Assembly: GCA_035578905.1 (NCBI GenBank)
Contig: JAQJVL010000059.1
Coordinates: 1,519,636-1,583,635, forward strand
Reading direction: 5' to 3'
From: Stictocephala bisonia
Taxonomy: Eukaryota > Arthropoda > Insecta > Hemiptera > Membracidae
Length of the DNA stretch: 64,000 bases
In this document: one piece after another, positions 46,217 through 56,439 of the stretch
Position numbering within the stretch: the first letter of the stretch is position 1
Layout of the letters: each line of letters starts with the position of its first letter
Notes under the pieces: model-generated
Told to the model about the DNA's origin: nothing
Databases searched by the model: none
What the model saw: the letters and a program-made list of their open reading frames with translations, nothing else
Position numbers and translations under genes: made by a program

Positions 46217-46345
46217 TATTATGAGTTTAACCACAAACTAGAAAATCTCGTCGCTCAACGAACTCAGCTCATACATGTCAACCCCCCCCCCCCCCCGACC
46301 TTTGATAATGAGAATGTGGCCGCTCGACGGAAGACACCACAAGAA
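46217..46345 (-). repeat. Right foldback arm (inverse of 43672-43799)
   Basis: The reverse complement reads CGTCGAGCGGCCACATTCTC, a G run, GGTTGACATGTATGAG, GTTCGTTGAGCGACGAG, TTTTCTAGT. This matches the left arm base for base over most of its length, including the poly-G and the 16-bp units. A run of 16 C lies at about 46281-46296. Confidence 0.85.
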
Positions 46346-46550
46346 ACCACCACATGCACTGTATGTGTCATTAGCTGAAAAGAGAATAGATAATGAGATA
46401 GCTCAATCCTGCAAGTACAAAAAACATAAAATAAAAATAATTACTCTCTGCGGTCAAAAATAGCCCCAGGATAGTAGTTAAGGGTTAGATGGATCCAAGT
46501 GAATTACTGAAGGTGATTAAAAAGAGAGAGACTAGTTAGTAGAAAGAAAT

Positions 46551-46878
46551 ATATGTCTTATGGTTAGGTACGATAGTACGAGGGCAATATGTTGTGTTGT
46601 AAATGTATGTCTTATGGTTAGGTACGATAGTACGAGGGCAATATGTTGTGTTGTAAATGTATGTCTTATGGTTAGGTACGATAGTACGAGGGCAATATGT
46701 TGTGTTGTAAATGTATGTCTTATGGTTAGGTACGATAGTACGAGGGCAATATATTGTGTTGTAAATGTATGTCTTATGGTTAGGTACAATAAGTACGAGG
46801 GCAATATATTGTGTTGTAAATGTATGTCTTATGGTTAGGTACAATAGTTCGAGGGCAATATATTGTGTTGTAAATGTG
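46551..46878 (+). repeat. 54-bp minisatellite (6 copies)
   Basis: The unit is ATGTCTTATGGTTAGGTACG, ATAGTACGAGGGCAATATGT, TGTGTTGTAAATGT; the spacing was checked at 46553 and 46607. The first copies are almost identical and the last two carry small changes. It starts 67 bp after the piggyBac right end. Open frames on both strands (up to 120 codons) are artefacts of the period. Confidence 0.95.
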
Positions 46879-46879
46879 T

Positions 46880-47620
46880 GAGGATTTACAGCTTCCAAGG
46901 GTTCTTCTTTACAGAATTAATTTATTAAATATATAAATACATGGAAAACATTAATTTCGTGCCCAAGAAAAAAATAATTTGCGATATGACACTACTCACA
47001 CAAAAACGAACCCTAAGAATCAGGACAGAACTGGCAGTCTGGCACCCCAACTGGCAGCACCCAAATAAAAACTTGACCGAAGTAACGTCATTATTGTAAT
47101 GTTTTATTGAATTCTTAAATAATTTTGGACAGACAAAATAGTGAGGTAATATATGAAGAAATGTTCTCATTCACATTATAACTATCCAAGGCCAAACTAT
47201 TATTTTTTTTAAGTTAGTGAGCGTATAATATGTAGAAGTAATTTACGGATCATGAGGAATTTGAGGTAAGTCAAAAACTGTGGGATGAGCAGTGTTAGGG
47301 ATCGAGATACCCGAGTTTCGCAGCCGCTGTATGAGTGAGGTTCACTGACCTAGGCCAAGGTTTTGCACAGTAGGTAGACAGACAGACTGGCCGCGTCTGC
47401 TGTGACGCGGTTGCCAAGCAACCGTCCTGACAGATGCCATTGTGTTCAACATACACGAAATATTGTATATAGAAATTGTAATGAAACACCAATTATTTGG
47501 TTAACACCTTGATAAATGGACCGTAACGCCCCGATTGGAATAGGCCAGTCTTTAATAGGGAAAAAGGACGTTCTTCTTTAAACATTAACCACTAGAGAAA
47601 TATTAAACCACTAGCTATCT
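46880..47620. other. Mixed DNA with a small GC-rich patch
   Basis: Positions 47300-47450 are CpG-rich and hold a 65-codon minus-strand frame without a recognised domain. The rest is AT-rich. No gene is supported. Confidence 0.4.
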
Positions 47621-48139
47621 GAACATATTTTTACAAGAAGAATATATAAAATAAGACGGTCTAAAATTGACTGCGTACAGGAATAACACCCTATGATCAA
47701 TTTGAGCAAAGTAGGCAATAAGCACAACCCCCACCCTCACAAACTGCTAAAAACATATTAGTTAATGATTTAAAATAAAATGGTCAACTAATTTGCAAAC
47801 GAGATTACTCAACCAAAAATTTCTAAATTTAAAAATTAACTTCGAGCGTACAATTTAAATTGAGACGTTCTTCAAATTGACTGTGAAAAAAAGGAATGGC
47901 ACCAATATAGTGTTTTGATGAAGAAGGACGGTAATAATTTTAAATTGGAAATATCTCAAACAGATTGCTTACAGGAATTACAGGAAGAGTTCCATACTTA
48001 AACATACCAACAATGGTATAAACAACAATAATAAATAAAATAATAATAATTAGAAATGAAATTGTCTAAAAATTTAGAGCATTATCAAGTACAACATACA
48101 TTGATAGAAGCTAGCAAGGTACGAGAGTAGGCCTACTCA

Positions 48140-48583
48140 CACATCAATCAAACTTTATTGCCATATAATACAATTAGTAGATGGGCATGAGTCAATTATT
48201 CTAGTGAACAATACTGTACATAGAATACATACATATATATATATATATATATGTTCCTAGAATTATAATTACTACATCAACTAATAATTACTTTGCAGAA
48301 ACTCATTTATATTGTAATATGCTTCAGTCAAAAGTAAGCCTTTAAGTCTGGTTTTAAAAGGTTTTGCATCCATTTTAATTTTTAGTGGGGCTGGCAGAGA
48401 ATTAAATAATTTAATACCATTCATTAATAAATGTTTTTTAAAAAAGGAGGTCCGGTGTTTAGGTATTGGTAGATTTGTTTTACTTCGGAGGTTGAAGCTA
48501 TTGGAGCATTGAGATGGTTCCATTCTGAAAAGGTCAGGGTTATTTATGACAAAACTTATTTTAAAACATTTTCTGAACACTAA
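48140..48583 (-). pseudogene. 5'-truncated non-LTR 3' end (RT C-terminus plus 3' UTR)
   Basis: The minus-strand frame 48281-48580 (99 codons) reads SFNLRSKTNLPIPKHRTSFF, KKHLLMNGIKLFNSLP, then FKTRLKGLLLTEAYYNINEF. This is the conserved end of CR1/Jockey-type polymerases (R.....P......FF......WN.LP...........FK..L...L....YY...EF). Downstream, the UTR ends GGCAATAAAGTTTGATTGAT at about 48143-48162. No stop interrupts this piece, so it is younger than the other RT relics. A (TA)n run lies at 48236-48252. Confidence 0.85.
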
Positions 48584-49061
48584 TTAAAATATTAATGATC
48601 GACAAAATGGCTGACTATAGAACTTACACAACAAAACTAGGTCACAAGTACAAGCGCCGACTTTAGTAAAACACACTGATTATGTGGTCTACAAGTTGAT
48701 TTCATACAGGATTTACTCGAATTGATCAAAAACAAAATAGGCCACGAATAAATGAACCACCAGTGGCAATACCAAAATTGAATAATAATTAAAAATTAGA
48801 TGACTACAAATTTACTGCGTATCAAGTTTAACACTAATTGATCAATATTTGCTTAAAAGTACTCAAAACACGCCCTTCCGGTAAAAATATACTTATTAGT
48901 AATTAAAAATTGAGATGGTTTAGTAATTGAGTACTTATGACTAAAATAACCCGATTATTTTAGTAAACTAAGCTACTCACACTTGCTCATATTTTAAAAA
49001 CAAGTTAATTATTAAAATTGACTGTTTACAGGAAGTAACACAATTTTAACAAAGTCGTTCA

Positions 49062-49346
49062 GGTCTTTTTCCGAAAGTCCCCGCATTTGTTTAGCATTAA
49101 ATGGCTATAAAACAATCGTCAAACGAAGTAGAAAATTCACAAATATATGTAAAGCATATTAATAAGCAAGTAACAAGTCAACTTATATTCATTTAATCCT
49201 AACCTAACAACACTTATCCAACAACCCATGGTGAAAGTGCTTACAGCCTAACCTAATTTAAATATCAGAAGTTTGTACAATATTTACTTTAGTTCTAGAC
49301 TTGGTAAACAATCTTTACCATATGCGGGGACATTCCGAAAAAGATC
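49062..49346. mobile_element. Small MITE with 28-bp terminal inverted repeats
   Basis: Left end GGTCTTTTTCCGAAAGTCCC then CGCATTTG; right end, reverse-complemented, GATCTTTTTCGGAATGTCCC then CGCATATG. The 285-bp interior has no frame. I cannot assign a superfamily or see a clear target duplication. Confidence 0.65.
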
Positions 49347-49455
49347 TCTACATTGTGACCAAACGAACAGCCATTTCAAATAAGATTATTTAGACATTTA
49401 CTGCATACAAGAATAAAGTAATATGTTTTGATCTTCAGTACTTTAACAACGTAGA

Positions 49456-49486
49456 CCACACACACACGCGCGCGCGCGCGCGCCCC
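49456..49486. repeat. (CA)n(CG)n alternating tract
   Basis: CACACACACA runs into CGCGCGCGCGCGCGCG and then a C run. It is alternating purine-pyrimidine, a Z-DNA-prone composition, like the tract at 3883-3932. Confidence 0.9.
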
Positions 49487-49719
49487 CCAACTTGGGTAAA
49501 ACCAAACCATACAGAAATGAACAAAGTTGGTCAAAAATTTACTGCTTTACAGTGCAAAGCAGTAATACAAAATTGTATGATCAGCACATCTACTGTTTTT
49601 AACAATTAAACTGATTAGTTAAATTTAACTAAGTAGTCCTTATGTATACGCCCCCAAAACGGAATTTACATTTTGAACAGTAATTATTTTGAGATGGTCT
49701 ACAAATTGACTTCTGTCGT

Positions 49720-50185
49720 TGCAGAAATAATGTGTTCCCCAAGTTAGAGGTCGTTTACTAAGAAACTAGGGTCTATGAAGAATCAAATCACGCCATTGTT
49801 TTCTTCGTTTAATTGTACGTTAAGACATGCGCATTTTTACATTTTTTCCAAGTTGTAATAATCGTTATCCTAATTGGAACAAACAAGTATCGGAATTTTA
49901 TCTAGTTTTCACGCGAATCAACTTAACAATAATAATACTATTACTCGAAACACGTTTAATCAAATTTTTATTTTTTTATGTGATTGAATGTTTTCTATAA
50001 GTTTTATAAATTTTAGAATTTATTTTTTTTTCTTTTTCAAACAAGTGTATATCAATTTTCTGAAACGTTTCCTTGGCTTCTGGGGGATATTGATTGCTTG
50101 GTCTAGTTGTAATCCTTGCGATCTAACGTAGTTACGATACGTGACTTTTATATGTCTAAGTAAATGCAGTGAATTAAAATTGATC
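49720..50185 (+). repeat. Dispersed repeat, copy B
   Basis: This is the partner of 33980-34470, beginning at GCAGAAATAATGTGTTCC and ending near TCTAAGTAAATGCAGTGAA. Unlike copy A, it is not followed by minisatellite units. Confidence 0.65.
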
Positions 50186-50189
50186 GAAA

Positions 50190-51345
50190 TCAAATAAATT
50201 CAATTAATTAATTTTAAGAAAGTAGGCAACACGAACACACCCTCAAAATCGTAACAAGTGACTAATGAACTTCATGGCAATTACACAAGTTCACCACCTT
50301 GCTATGTGCTGTTACCACAGGGGCGTTGTCACTGCGATTTTGGAAAAGTCAAAATAAATGGCCACCACAGCCTTGAAAACAAAAAAATTGTAATTCTAAG
50401 AAAAAACCAACTCACATGAGGTACCACGTTTCCCCGTCAATAAAGTCAGACGTCGGCCGGTGTCTCGCTCTACGGCCATAAGGATAAGCCGATCACTACC
50501 CGAGGCCGAGATTTTGGTGCAGTCTCAAAATTTTGGAGTTCCAAAATTTTCTTTCTCAATATTTCCGAATTCTAGAGGAGCCCTAATTAGCCCCACTTAC
50601 CAGGTACTCTCAGCATTACCGGGCCGGACCAACTCTCATTATTGCCGCTCTACAGCTCCCCTAACATACTAGTAGCTATTGTAGTCTGAGGCGTGCTAGA
50701 GTTGCGCGCTTTATGACCTAGGGTCCGTAAAGGGATATATATCAGTCAAATCGTATTAGTTAAATAGTGCAAGGCCATTCAACATAATAGATTATTTTAA
50801 ATGCTTCTCTTAAAAACATGTCTTGTTTTCAGATATCTTCATTATATTAAAGATATAAATGAGATTTTTTCATAGTCCCGTCAATGTATGAAACATTTTT
50901 TCATAGTCCCATCTACATGTGAGAAAATTCAAGGACAACATACACAGTCCTCCTTCAAAATAATATAATCGATCTTGTAAAAACAAAGATTTTGGTGTCG
51001 ATAAAAAAGGACGAAAGATTGTCAAAGTGTTTGTGTTGTATTTGTTAAATAACTTGAAATAACGGAACTAATACATTTTAATTTATTTAACAACGTTTTC
51101 TGTTACAAAATAAAAAGCTTCTAGCAGAACTTACCGCTCAATACAAACACTTTATATAAGTTACACAAATAACCAAGAAGTTATAAGCAGAAGATATCTG
51201 CTTATTCTGTGGTATAAATTAATGCTCTTCCGAATCAGACCAGTGACGATACATAGTATTTGTGATGGGTTGTGATATTTACGGAAACATTCCTGTTGCA
51301 CAGCTTGTAGTCTAAGTTGCATTTATGATCGGCCAAGACTGGACG
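50190..51345. other. Mostly AT-rich DNA with a GC-richer patch at 50440-50720
   Basis: A 70-codon plus-strand frame (50460-50672) lies in the GC-richer patch and has no recognised domain. A short direct repeat of the word TTTTTTCATAGTCCC lies at about 50866 and 50898. Nothing more is supported. Confidence 0.4.
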
Positions 51346-51349
51346 GCCT

Positions 51350-54158
51350 ATCTGAGATCGGTATTGCGCGAAACTCGAGCACTGGTACACCACACAATTC
51401 GAGCACGGAGCCTCCCTGGGACACCGCAATTAACGCAGGTGGTATTGCGCGCAACTCATTAAAGCCTCGGTTTGTAAGACCACGCCGAACGTCCGACACG
51501 ATTGTTCAAGCGTGGTGATGTAAACCACGCTAAAACTCATACTCACACAAGCATTGGAGTGGTTTGTAAGACCACGCCGAACGTCCGACACAATTGTTCA
51601 AGCGTGGTGACGTAAACCACGCTAAAACTCATACTCACACAAGCATTGGAGTGGTTCGTAAGACCACGCCGAACGTCCGACACAATTGTTCAAGCGTGGT
51701 GACGTAAACCACGCTAAGACTCATACTCACACAAGCATTGGGGTGGTTTGTAAGTCCACGCCGAACGTCCGACACAATTGTTCAAGCGTGGTGACGTAAA
51801 CCACGCTAAGACTCATACTCACACAAGCATTGGAGTGGTTCGTAAGACCACGCCGAACGTCCGACACAATTGTTCAAGCGTGGTGAAGTAAACCACGCTA
51901 AGACTCATACTCACACAAGCATTGGGGTGGTTTGTAAGACCACGCAGAACGTCCGACACAATTGTTCAAGCGTGGTGACGTAAACCACGCTAAGACTCAT
52001 ACTCACACAAGCATTGGTGTGGTTTGTAAGACCACGCCGAACGTCCGACACAATTGTTCAAGCGTGGTGACGTAAACCACGCTAAGACTCATACTCACAC
52101 AAGCATTGGAGTGGTTCGTAAGACCACGCCGAACGTCCGACACAATTGTTCAAGCGTGGTGACGTAAACCACGCTAAGACTCATACTCACACAAGCATTG
52201 GGGTGGTTTGTAAGACCACGCCGAACGTCCGACACAATTGTTCAAGCGTGGTGACGTAAACCACGCTAAGACTCATACTCACACAAGCATTGGGGTGGTT
52301 TGTAAGACCACGCCGAACGTCCGACACAATTGTTCAAGCGTGGTGACGTAAACCACACTAAAACTCATACTCACACAAGCATTTGTGTGGTTTGTAAGAC
52401 CACGCCGAACGTCCGACACAATTGTTCAAGCGTGGTGATGTAAACCACGCTAAAACTCATACTCACACAATCATTGGAGTGGTTCGTAAGACCACGCCGA
52501 ACGTCCGACACAATTGTTCAAGCGTGGTGACGTAAACCACGCTAAGACTCATACTCACACAAGCATTGGGGTGGTTTGTAAGTCCACGCCGAACGTCCAA
52601 CACAATTGTTCAAGCGTGGTGACGTAAACCACGCTAAGACTCATACTCACACAAGCATTGGGGTGGTTTGTAAGTCCACGCCGAACGTCCGACACAAATG
52701 TTCAAGCGTGGTGACGTAAACCACGCTAAGACTCATACTCACACAAGCATTGGGGTGGTTTGTAAGACCACGCCGAACGTCCGACACAATTGTTCAAGCG
52801 TGGTGACGTAAACCACACTAAAACTCATACTCACACAAGCATTGGGGTGGTTTGTAATTCCACGCCGAACGTCCGACACAAATGTTCAAGCGTGGTGACG
52901 TAAACCACGCTAAGACTCATACTCACACAAGCATTGGGGTGGTTTGTAAGACCACGCCAAACGTCCGACACAAATGTTCAAGCGTGGTGACGTAAACCAC
53001 GCTAAGACTCATACTCACACAAGCATTGGGGTGGTTTGTAAGTCCACGCCGAACGTCCGACACAATTGTTCAAGCGTGGTGACGTAAACCACGCTAAGAC
53101 TCATACTCACACAAGCATTGGGATGGTTTGTAAGTCCACGCCGAACGTCCAACACAATTGTTCAAGCGTGGTGACGTAAACCACGCTAAGACTCATACTC
53201 ACACAAGCATTGGGGTGGTTTGTAAGTCCACGCCGAACGTCCGACACAAATGTTCAAGCGTGGTGACGTAAACCACGCTAAGACTCATACTCACACAAGC
53301 ATTGGGGTGGTTTGTAAGACCACGCCGAACGTCCGACACAATTGTTCAAGCGTGGTGATGTAAACCACGCTAAGACTCATACTCACACAAGCATTGGGGT
53401 GGTTTGTAAGACCACGCCGAACGTCCGACACAAATGTTCAAGCGTGGTGACGTAAACCACGCTAAGACTCATACTCACACAAGCATTGGGGTGGTTTGTA
53501 AGACCACGCCGAACGTCCGACACAATTGTTCAAGCGTGGTGACGTAAACCACGCTAAGACTCATACTCACACAAGCATTGGGGTGGTTTGTAAGTCCACG
53601 CCGAACGTCCGACACAATTGTTCAAGCGTGGTGACGTAAACCACGTTAAGACTCATACTCACACAAGCATTGGGGTGGTTTGTAAGACCACGCCGAACGT
53701 CCGACACAATTGTTCAAGCGTGGTGACGTAAACCACGCTAAAAGTCATACTCACACAAGCATTGGAGTGGTTCGTAAGACCACGCCGAACGTCCGACACA
53801 ATTGTTCAAGCGTGGTGATGTAAACCACGCTAAGACTCATACTCACACAAGCATTGGGGTGGTTTGTAAGTCTACGCCGAACGTCCAACACAATTGTTCA
53901 AGCGTGGTGACGTAAACCACACTAAAACTCATACTCACACAAGCATTGGAGTGGTTTGTAAGACCACGCCGAACGTCCGACACAATTGTTCAAGCGTGGT
54001 GACGTAAACCACGCTAAAACTCATACTCACACAAGCATTGGAGTGGTTTGTAAGACCACGCCGAACGTCCGACACAATTGTTCAAGCGTGGTGATGTAAA
54101 CCACGCTAAGACTCATACTCACACAAGCATTGGGGTGGTTTGTAAGTCCACGCCGCGC
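51350..54158 (+). repeat. 92-bp satellite with internal dyads (about 29 copies)
   Basis: The monomer is GTGGTTTGTAAGACCACGCC, GAACGTCCGACACAATTGTT, CAAGCGTGGTGACGTAAACC, ACGCTAAGACTCATACTCAC, ACAAGCATTGGG; the 92-bp spacing was checked at 51559 and 51651. Each unit contains AGCGTGGT-7 nt-ACCACGCT, and in the consensus GTGGT-7 nt-ACCAC. The loop of the longer dyad spans TGACGTAA, a bZIP/CRE-like word. The clean array starts at about 51464; diverged units (TATTGCGCG, ACCACACAATT...AGCACGGAG) lie at 51350-51464. The right end is cut in mid-unit at about 54158. Confidence 0.95.
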
Positions 54159-54198
54159 TGTGGACGTTGCGGCGGAAGTTCAACATATGACGGGGCGA

Positions 54199-54221
54199 TG
54201 TCTGGACGTTACGTCCTGACA
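54199..54221. repeat. 23-bp near-perfect palindrome
   Basis: TGTCTGGACGT, a central T, then ACGTCCTGACA: 10 of 11 arm bases pair. It lies 40 bp past the satellite edge. Confidence 0.75.
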
Positions 54222-54312
54222 TTAGTTTCTTCAATCTATCCGAGCATGATCACGCTGAAGGTTATATACAGACCTACACAGTTGGTAGTGGGCTCTGTTT
54301 TACTAGTTTATT

Positions 54313-55650
54313 ATTTTTTTTTTTTTTAAATAAACAGCAAAGTATTTGACAAAACGTCATTAACTCGTTAGTAACCTGGCTTCCCAATAATTTTTTGTTA
54401 ATTTTGAACCGTTCATAATATGGTCTTTGTCCATAAGATCAGGTGAATTACATAAAATACAATTAGGATTTTCATATATTCCGAAGCGATGAAGATACTT
54501 TCCAAAGCAGTCATGTCCTGTTTTTAGACGAAAAGCAGCAACAGCATTTTTTCTTGGGAAATCTGGAACATCCCATGATTTTTTTCTATTTAGTTTTTTT
54601 AAGGTAATTTGGAAAGTTTTTATAGGATATTTAATTTTGTTTTTTTCTTGATGGAAAGGAGTGTATTGTTTTGATCGGGTGGATTTTCTGTTGCTCCTTG
54701 TTTAGCTAGTTTGTCAGCTAATTCATTTCCTTTGATATTACAGTGTGAGTGAGTCCATTGGAATATAACATTTATATTTTGATCATTTAAATGTTTAGTA
54801 CATTTGGTGCGTTCTATCAGTTCTTTTGATTCTATTGTTGTATAATTACAAATCGCTTCAATTGCTGATTTAGAGTCACTTTAAGACAATGTTTTTAGAT
54901 TAGATATATTCATGTACTAATTTATTGAGAGCTAACAATCGCAGATTTAGATGATTAGTGTTTGATAATTTGAAAATAGTTCATAAATAACTCCAGCACC
55001 TGCCGAACATTGTTGGGTTAGTTTTGAACCATCTGTATAAATATTTAGTCTATAAATTTTTCTGATATTATTAATCTATTGTCTCTATACTTATTTGTTT
55101 AGTATTTCAGGGTTTAAGTCAGAATTTTTGGTAGTTTTTGTTAAGTTTAAATTGAATTGTTAGTCATTAATTTAATTTGAGTTTTCAGGAATCAAAAAGC
55201 GTACTATTAGAAAGATACGTTATGAGTAATTTGGCATTGATATTTTTTTAATAAAACCATCTTATGTTTTTAGCTTTTCAACTGAGTTTGAAGAATTTTT
55301 CCTTAATGCATTATTTTTCCGAAGATGGTAGTCATAATAACCTTTCATATAAAATAAGTGTTTTTCTTGAGTAATTATTTCTATTTGTATGTTCTTTGTT
55401 AAAGCAAGCATTACATTAGTGGGTGTAGTTTTAATTGCTCCTGTAAAAGCTTTAATGCTATGTTTTGAATACATTCAAGTTTATTGTGTTTGATTATCAG
55501 AACGTCAACTAATGTTCTCCCCTATTTGTTAATATCAGGCATAATTTTTGCATTGGTGAACTATATGAACTGACTCTATTACATGGTTTTGAAGAAATAC
55601 ATGACAGAACGCAATGAAAAAGTTCAATAGACAGTCTAAAGTCTAAAATA
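54313..55650 (-). pseudogene. RNase H-containing non-LTR retrotransposon 3' part (I/R1-like)
   Basis: On the minus strand the RT-RNase H linker comes first: KLECIQNIALKLLQEQLK, then AFTGAIKTTPTNVMLALTKN. The RNase H region follows: GSKLTQQCSAGAGVIYELFS (with the DG-like first motif partly readable), SKSAIEAI-like residues from broken frames, and FQWTHSHCNIKGNELADKLA (the His-x-x-G-N-E-x-A-D motif). A Cys/His tail (RLKTGHDCF, NPNCILCNSPDL) precedes a poly(A) tail, seen as a T run at 54313-54328. Many stops. The RNase H sets it apart from the other RT relics, which lack one. Confidence 0.8.
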
Positions 55651-55710
55651 TTGTCTAAATTTCACATCATCGTCAAAAAGAAGTTTGAAAATTAAAATTT
55701 TAAATTACTT

Positions 55711-56016
55711 TCACTTTCTCCTGCGTTGAATAATTTGTGAGGACCGTTTCTTAAATGAATTGTTAACAATAACTCGAAGGTCTTGCTCTGCTTTGTCCAA
55801 CAGAAACGTATTTTTACGTTGCAGTCTAAACAACGATTGATCAATAGCAAAACTGAACCTTTTCACGTAGAAAACAGTGAACTGATTGAAGTATGACTTG
55901 TTTACGCTGTTCTCGCTTAAAAAATTGCGCGCTCTTACAAACCAGTTCAAAAAGCCACTACGCCGAATCAAAACGTCATCGGCTTCTCGCTTCAAGTTCA
56001 TTGACGTGATAATCAC
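55711..56016 (-). CDS. Unrecognised 101-residue basic frame
   Basis: An open frame of 101 codons, Arg/Lys-rich at its end (FKKRSSQIIQRRRK), begins MIITSMNLKREADDVLIRR. I recognise no family. Its DNA contains GGTTTGTAAGA on the minus strand at 55933-55943, and again just upstream at 56038-56048; this word also starts the 92-bp satellite monomer. It may be a diverged inverted satellite piece, a small exon, or chance. Confidence 0.25.
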   Translation of the reverse strand: MIITSMNLKREADDVLIRRSGFLNWFVRARNFLSENSVNKSYFNQFTVFYVKRFSFAIDQSLFRLQRKNTFLLDKAEQDLRVIVNNSFKKRSSQIIQRRRK

Positions 56017-56099
56017 GGACGCAATGGTCCGGCGAGGTCTTACAAACCTTAGCTAAACGGCCGTGGTTTGATACCTAGAAGACAATTTAATTGTAATCC

Positions 56100-56435
56100 A
56101 AGTTTTATAAATAAGTGCTGAAGAATAAACTACTTCACCGACTTCGTTCTTGCACCATACATGTCTCGTAGGCCGTTATAAATACCATGGTAATATGTGA
56201 TGATGGGAGAAAGTATGTGCCAGCCCTCTGGTACTGTTTATTTTATGTTTTATTGCTGTTTTAACAAAAGATATACAAAACGAAACGCACTCTGAGATAA
56301 TTTCGGTGAAAATTTCATAATTTGCGCCAGTTGGTAACAGTCAGTTAAACAGGGCGGACGTCTTATCAGTTATGCTCAGATAATATTGTTCCAGCCGTAT
56401 CCTGCACGTTACGTAACTGTGCGTGCTGAGTGACA
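56100..56435. other. Unassigned DNA upstream of the ORF1 relic
   Basis: It may be the 5' UTR of the retroelement that follows. No separate feature is visible. Confidence 0.4.
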
Positions 56436-56439
56436 ATCG

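Larger units (their letters stand above)
42568..46484 (-). mobile_element. piggyBac-type element shell (3917 bp) with replaced interior
   Basis: The left end is TTAA (42564-42567) then CCCTTAACTACT. The right end is AGTAGTTAAGGG (46473-46484) then TTAG, one change from TTAA. The left subterminal GGGGTCAAAATCGACCCC is an imperfect inverted repeat, and the right subterminal GCGGTCAAAAATAGCCCC resembles it. A TTAA target and CCC-type 12-bp TIR are hallmarks of piggyBac. The left 650 bp keeps a possible transposase C-terminus on the minus strand. The rest (about 43230-46345) is repeats and foldbacks. Confidence 0.8.
47630..49765 (+). repeat. Decayed tandem repeat field, period about 110 bp
   Basis: Variants of GATGGTCTACAAATTGACTG followed by a TACAGGAATAAC-like word recur at about 47655, 47865, 47955, 48690, 48800, 48910, 49015, 49385, 49535 and 49695. 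Where runs survive (48690-49020) the spacing is about 110 bp. Copies are strongly diverged. The field is interrupted by the RT fragment at 48140-48583 and the MITE at 49062-49346. Confidence 0.5.

Noticed and set aside
46532..46898. Frames of 90-120 codons on both strands
   Set aside because: Both come from the 54-bp minisatellite and are open only because of its period.
47295..47492. 65-codon frame in a CpG-rich patch
   Set aside because: No domain or splice context, and its length is within chance for GC-rich DNA.
49195..49260. Telomere-like CCTAACCTAA words
   Set aside because: Only two copies in each of two places; too short for a telomeric (TTAGG)n tract.
51464..54158. Regular repeats with internal dyads, like a CRISPR array
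   Set aside because: The 92-bp units abut with no variable spacers, there are no cas genes, and the DNA is eukaryotic.
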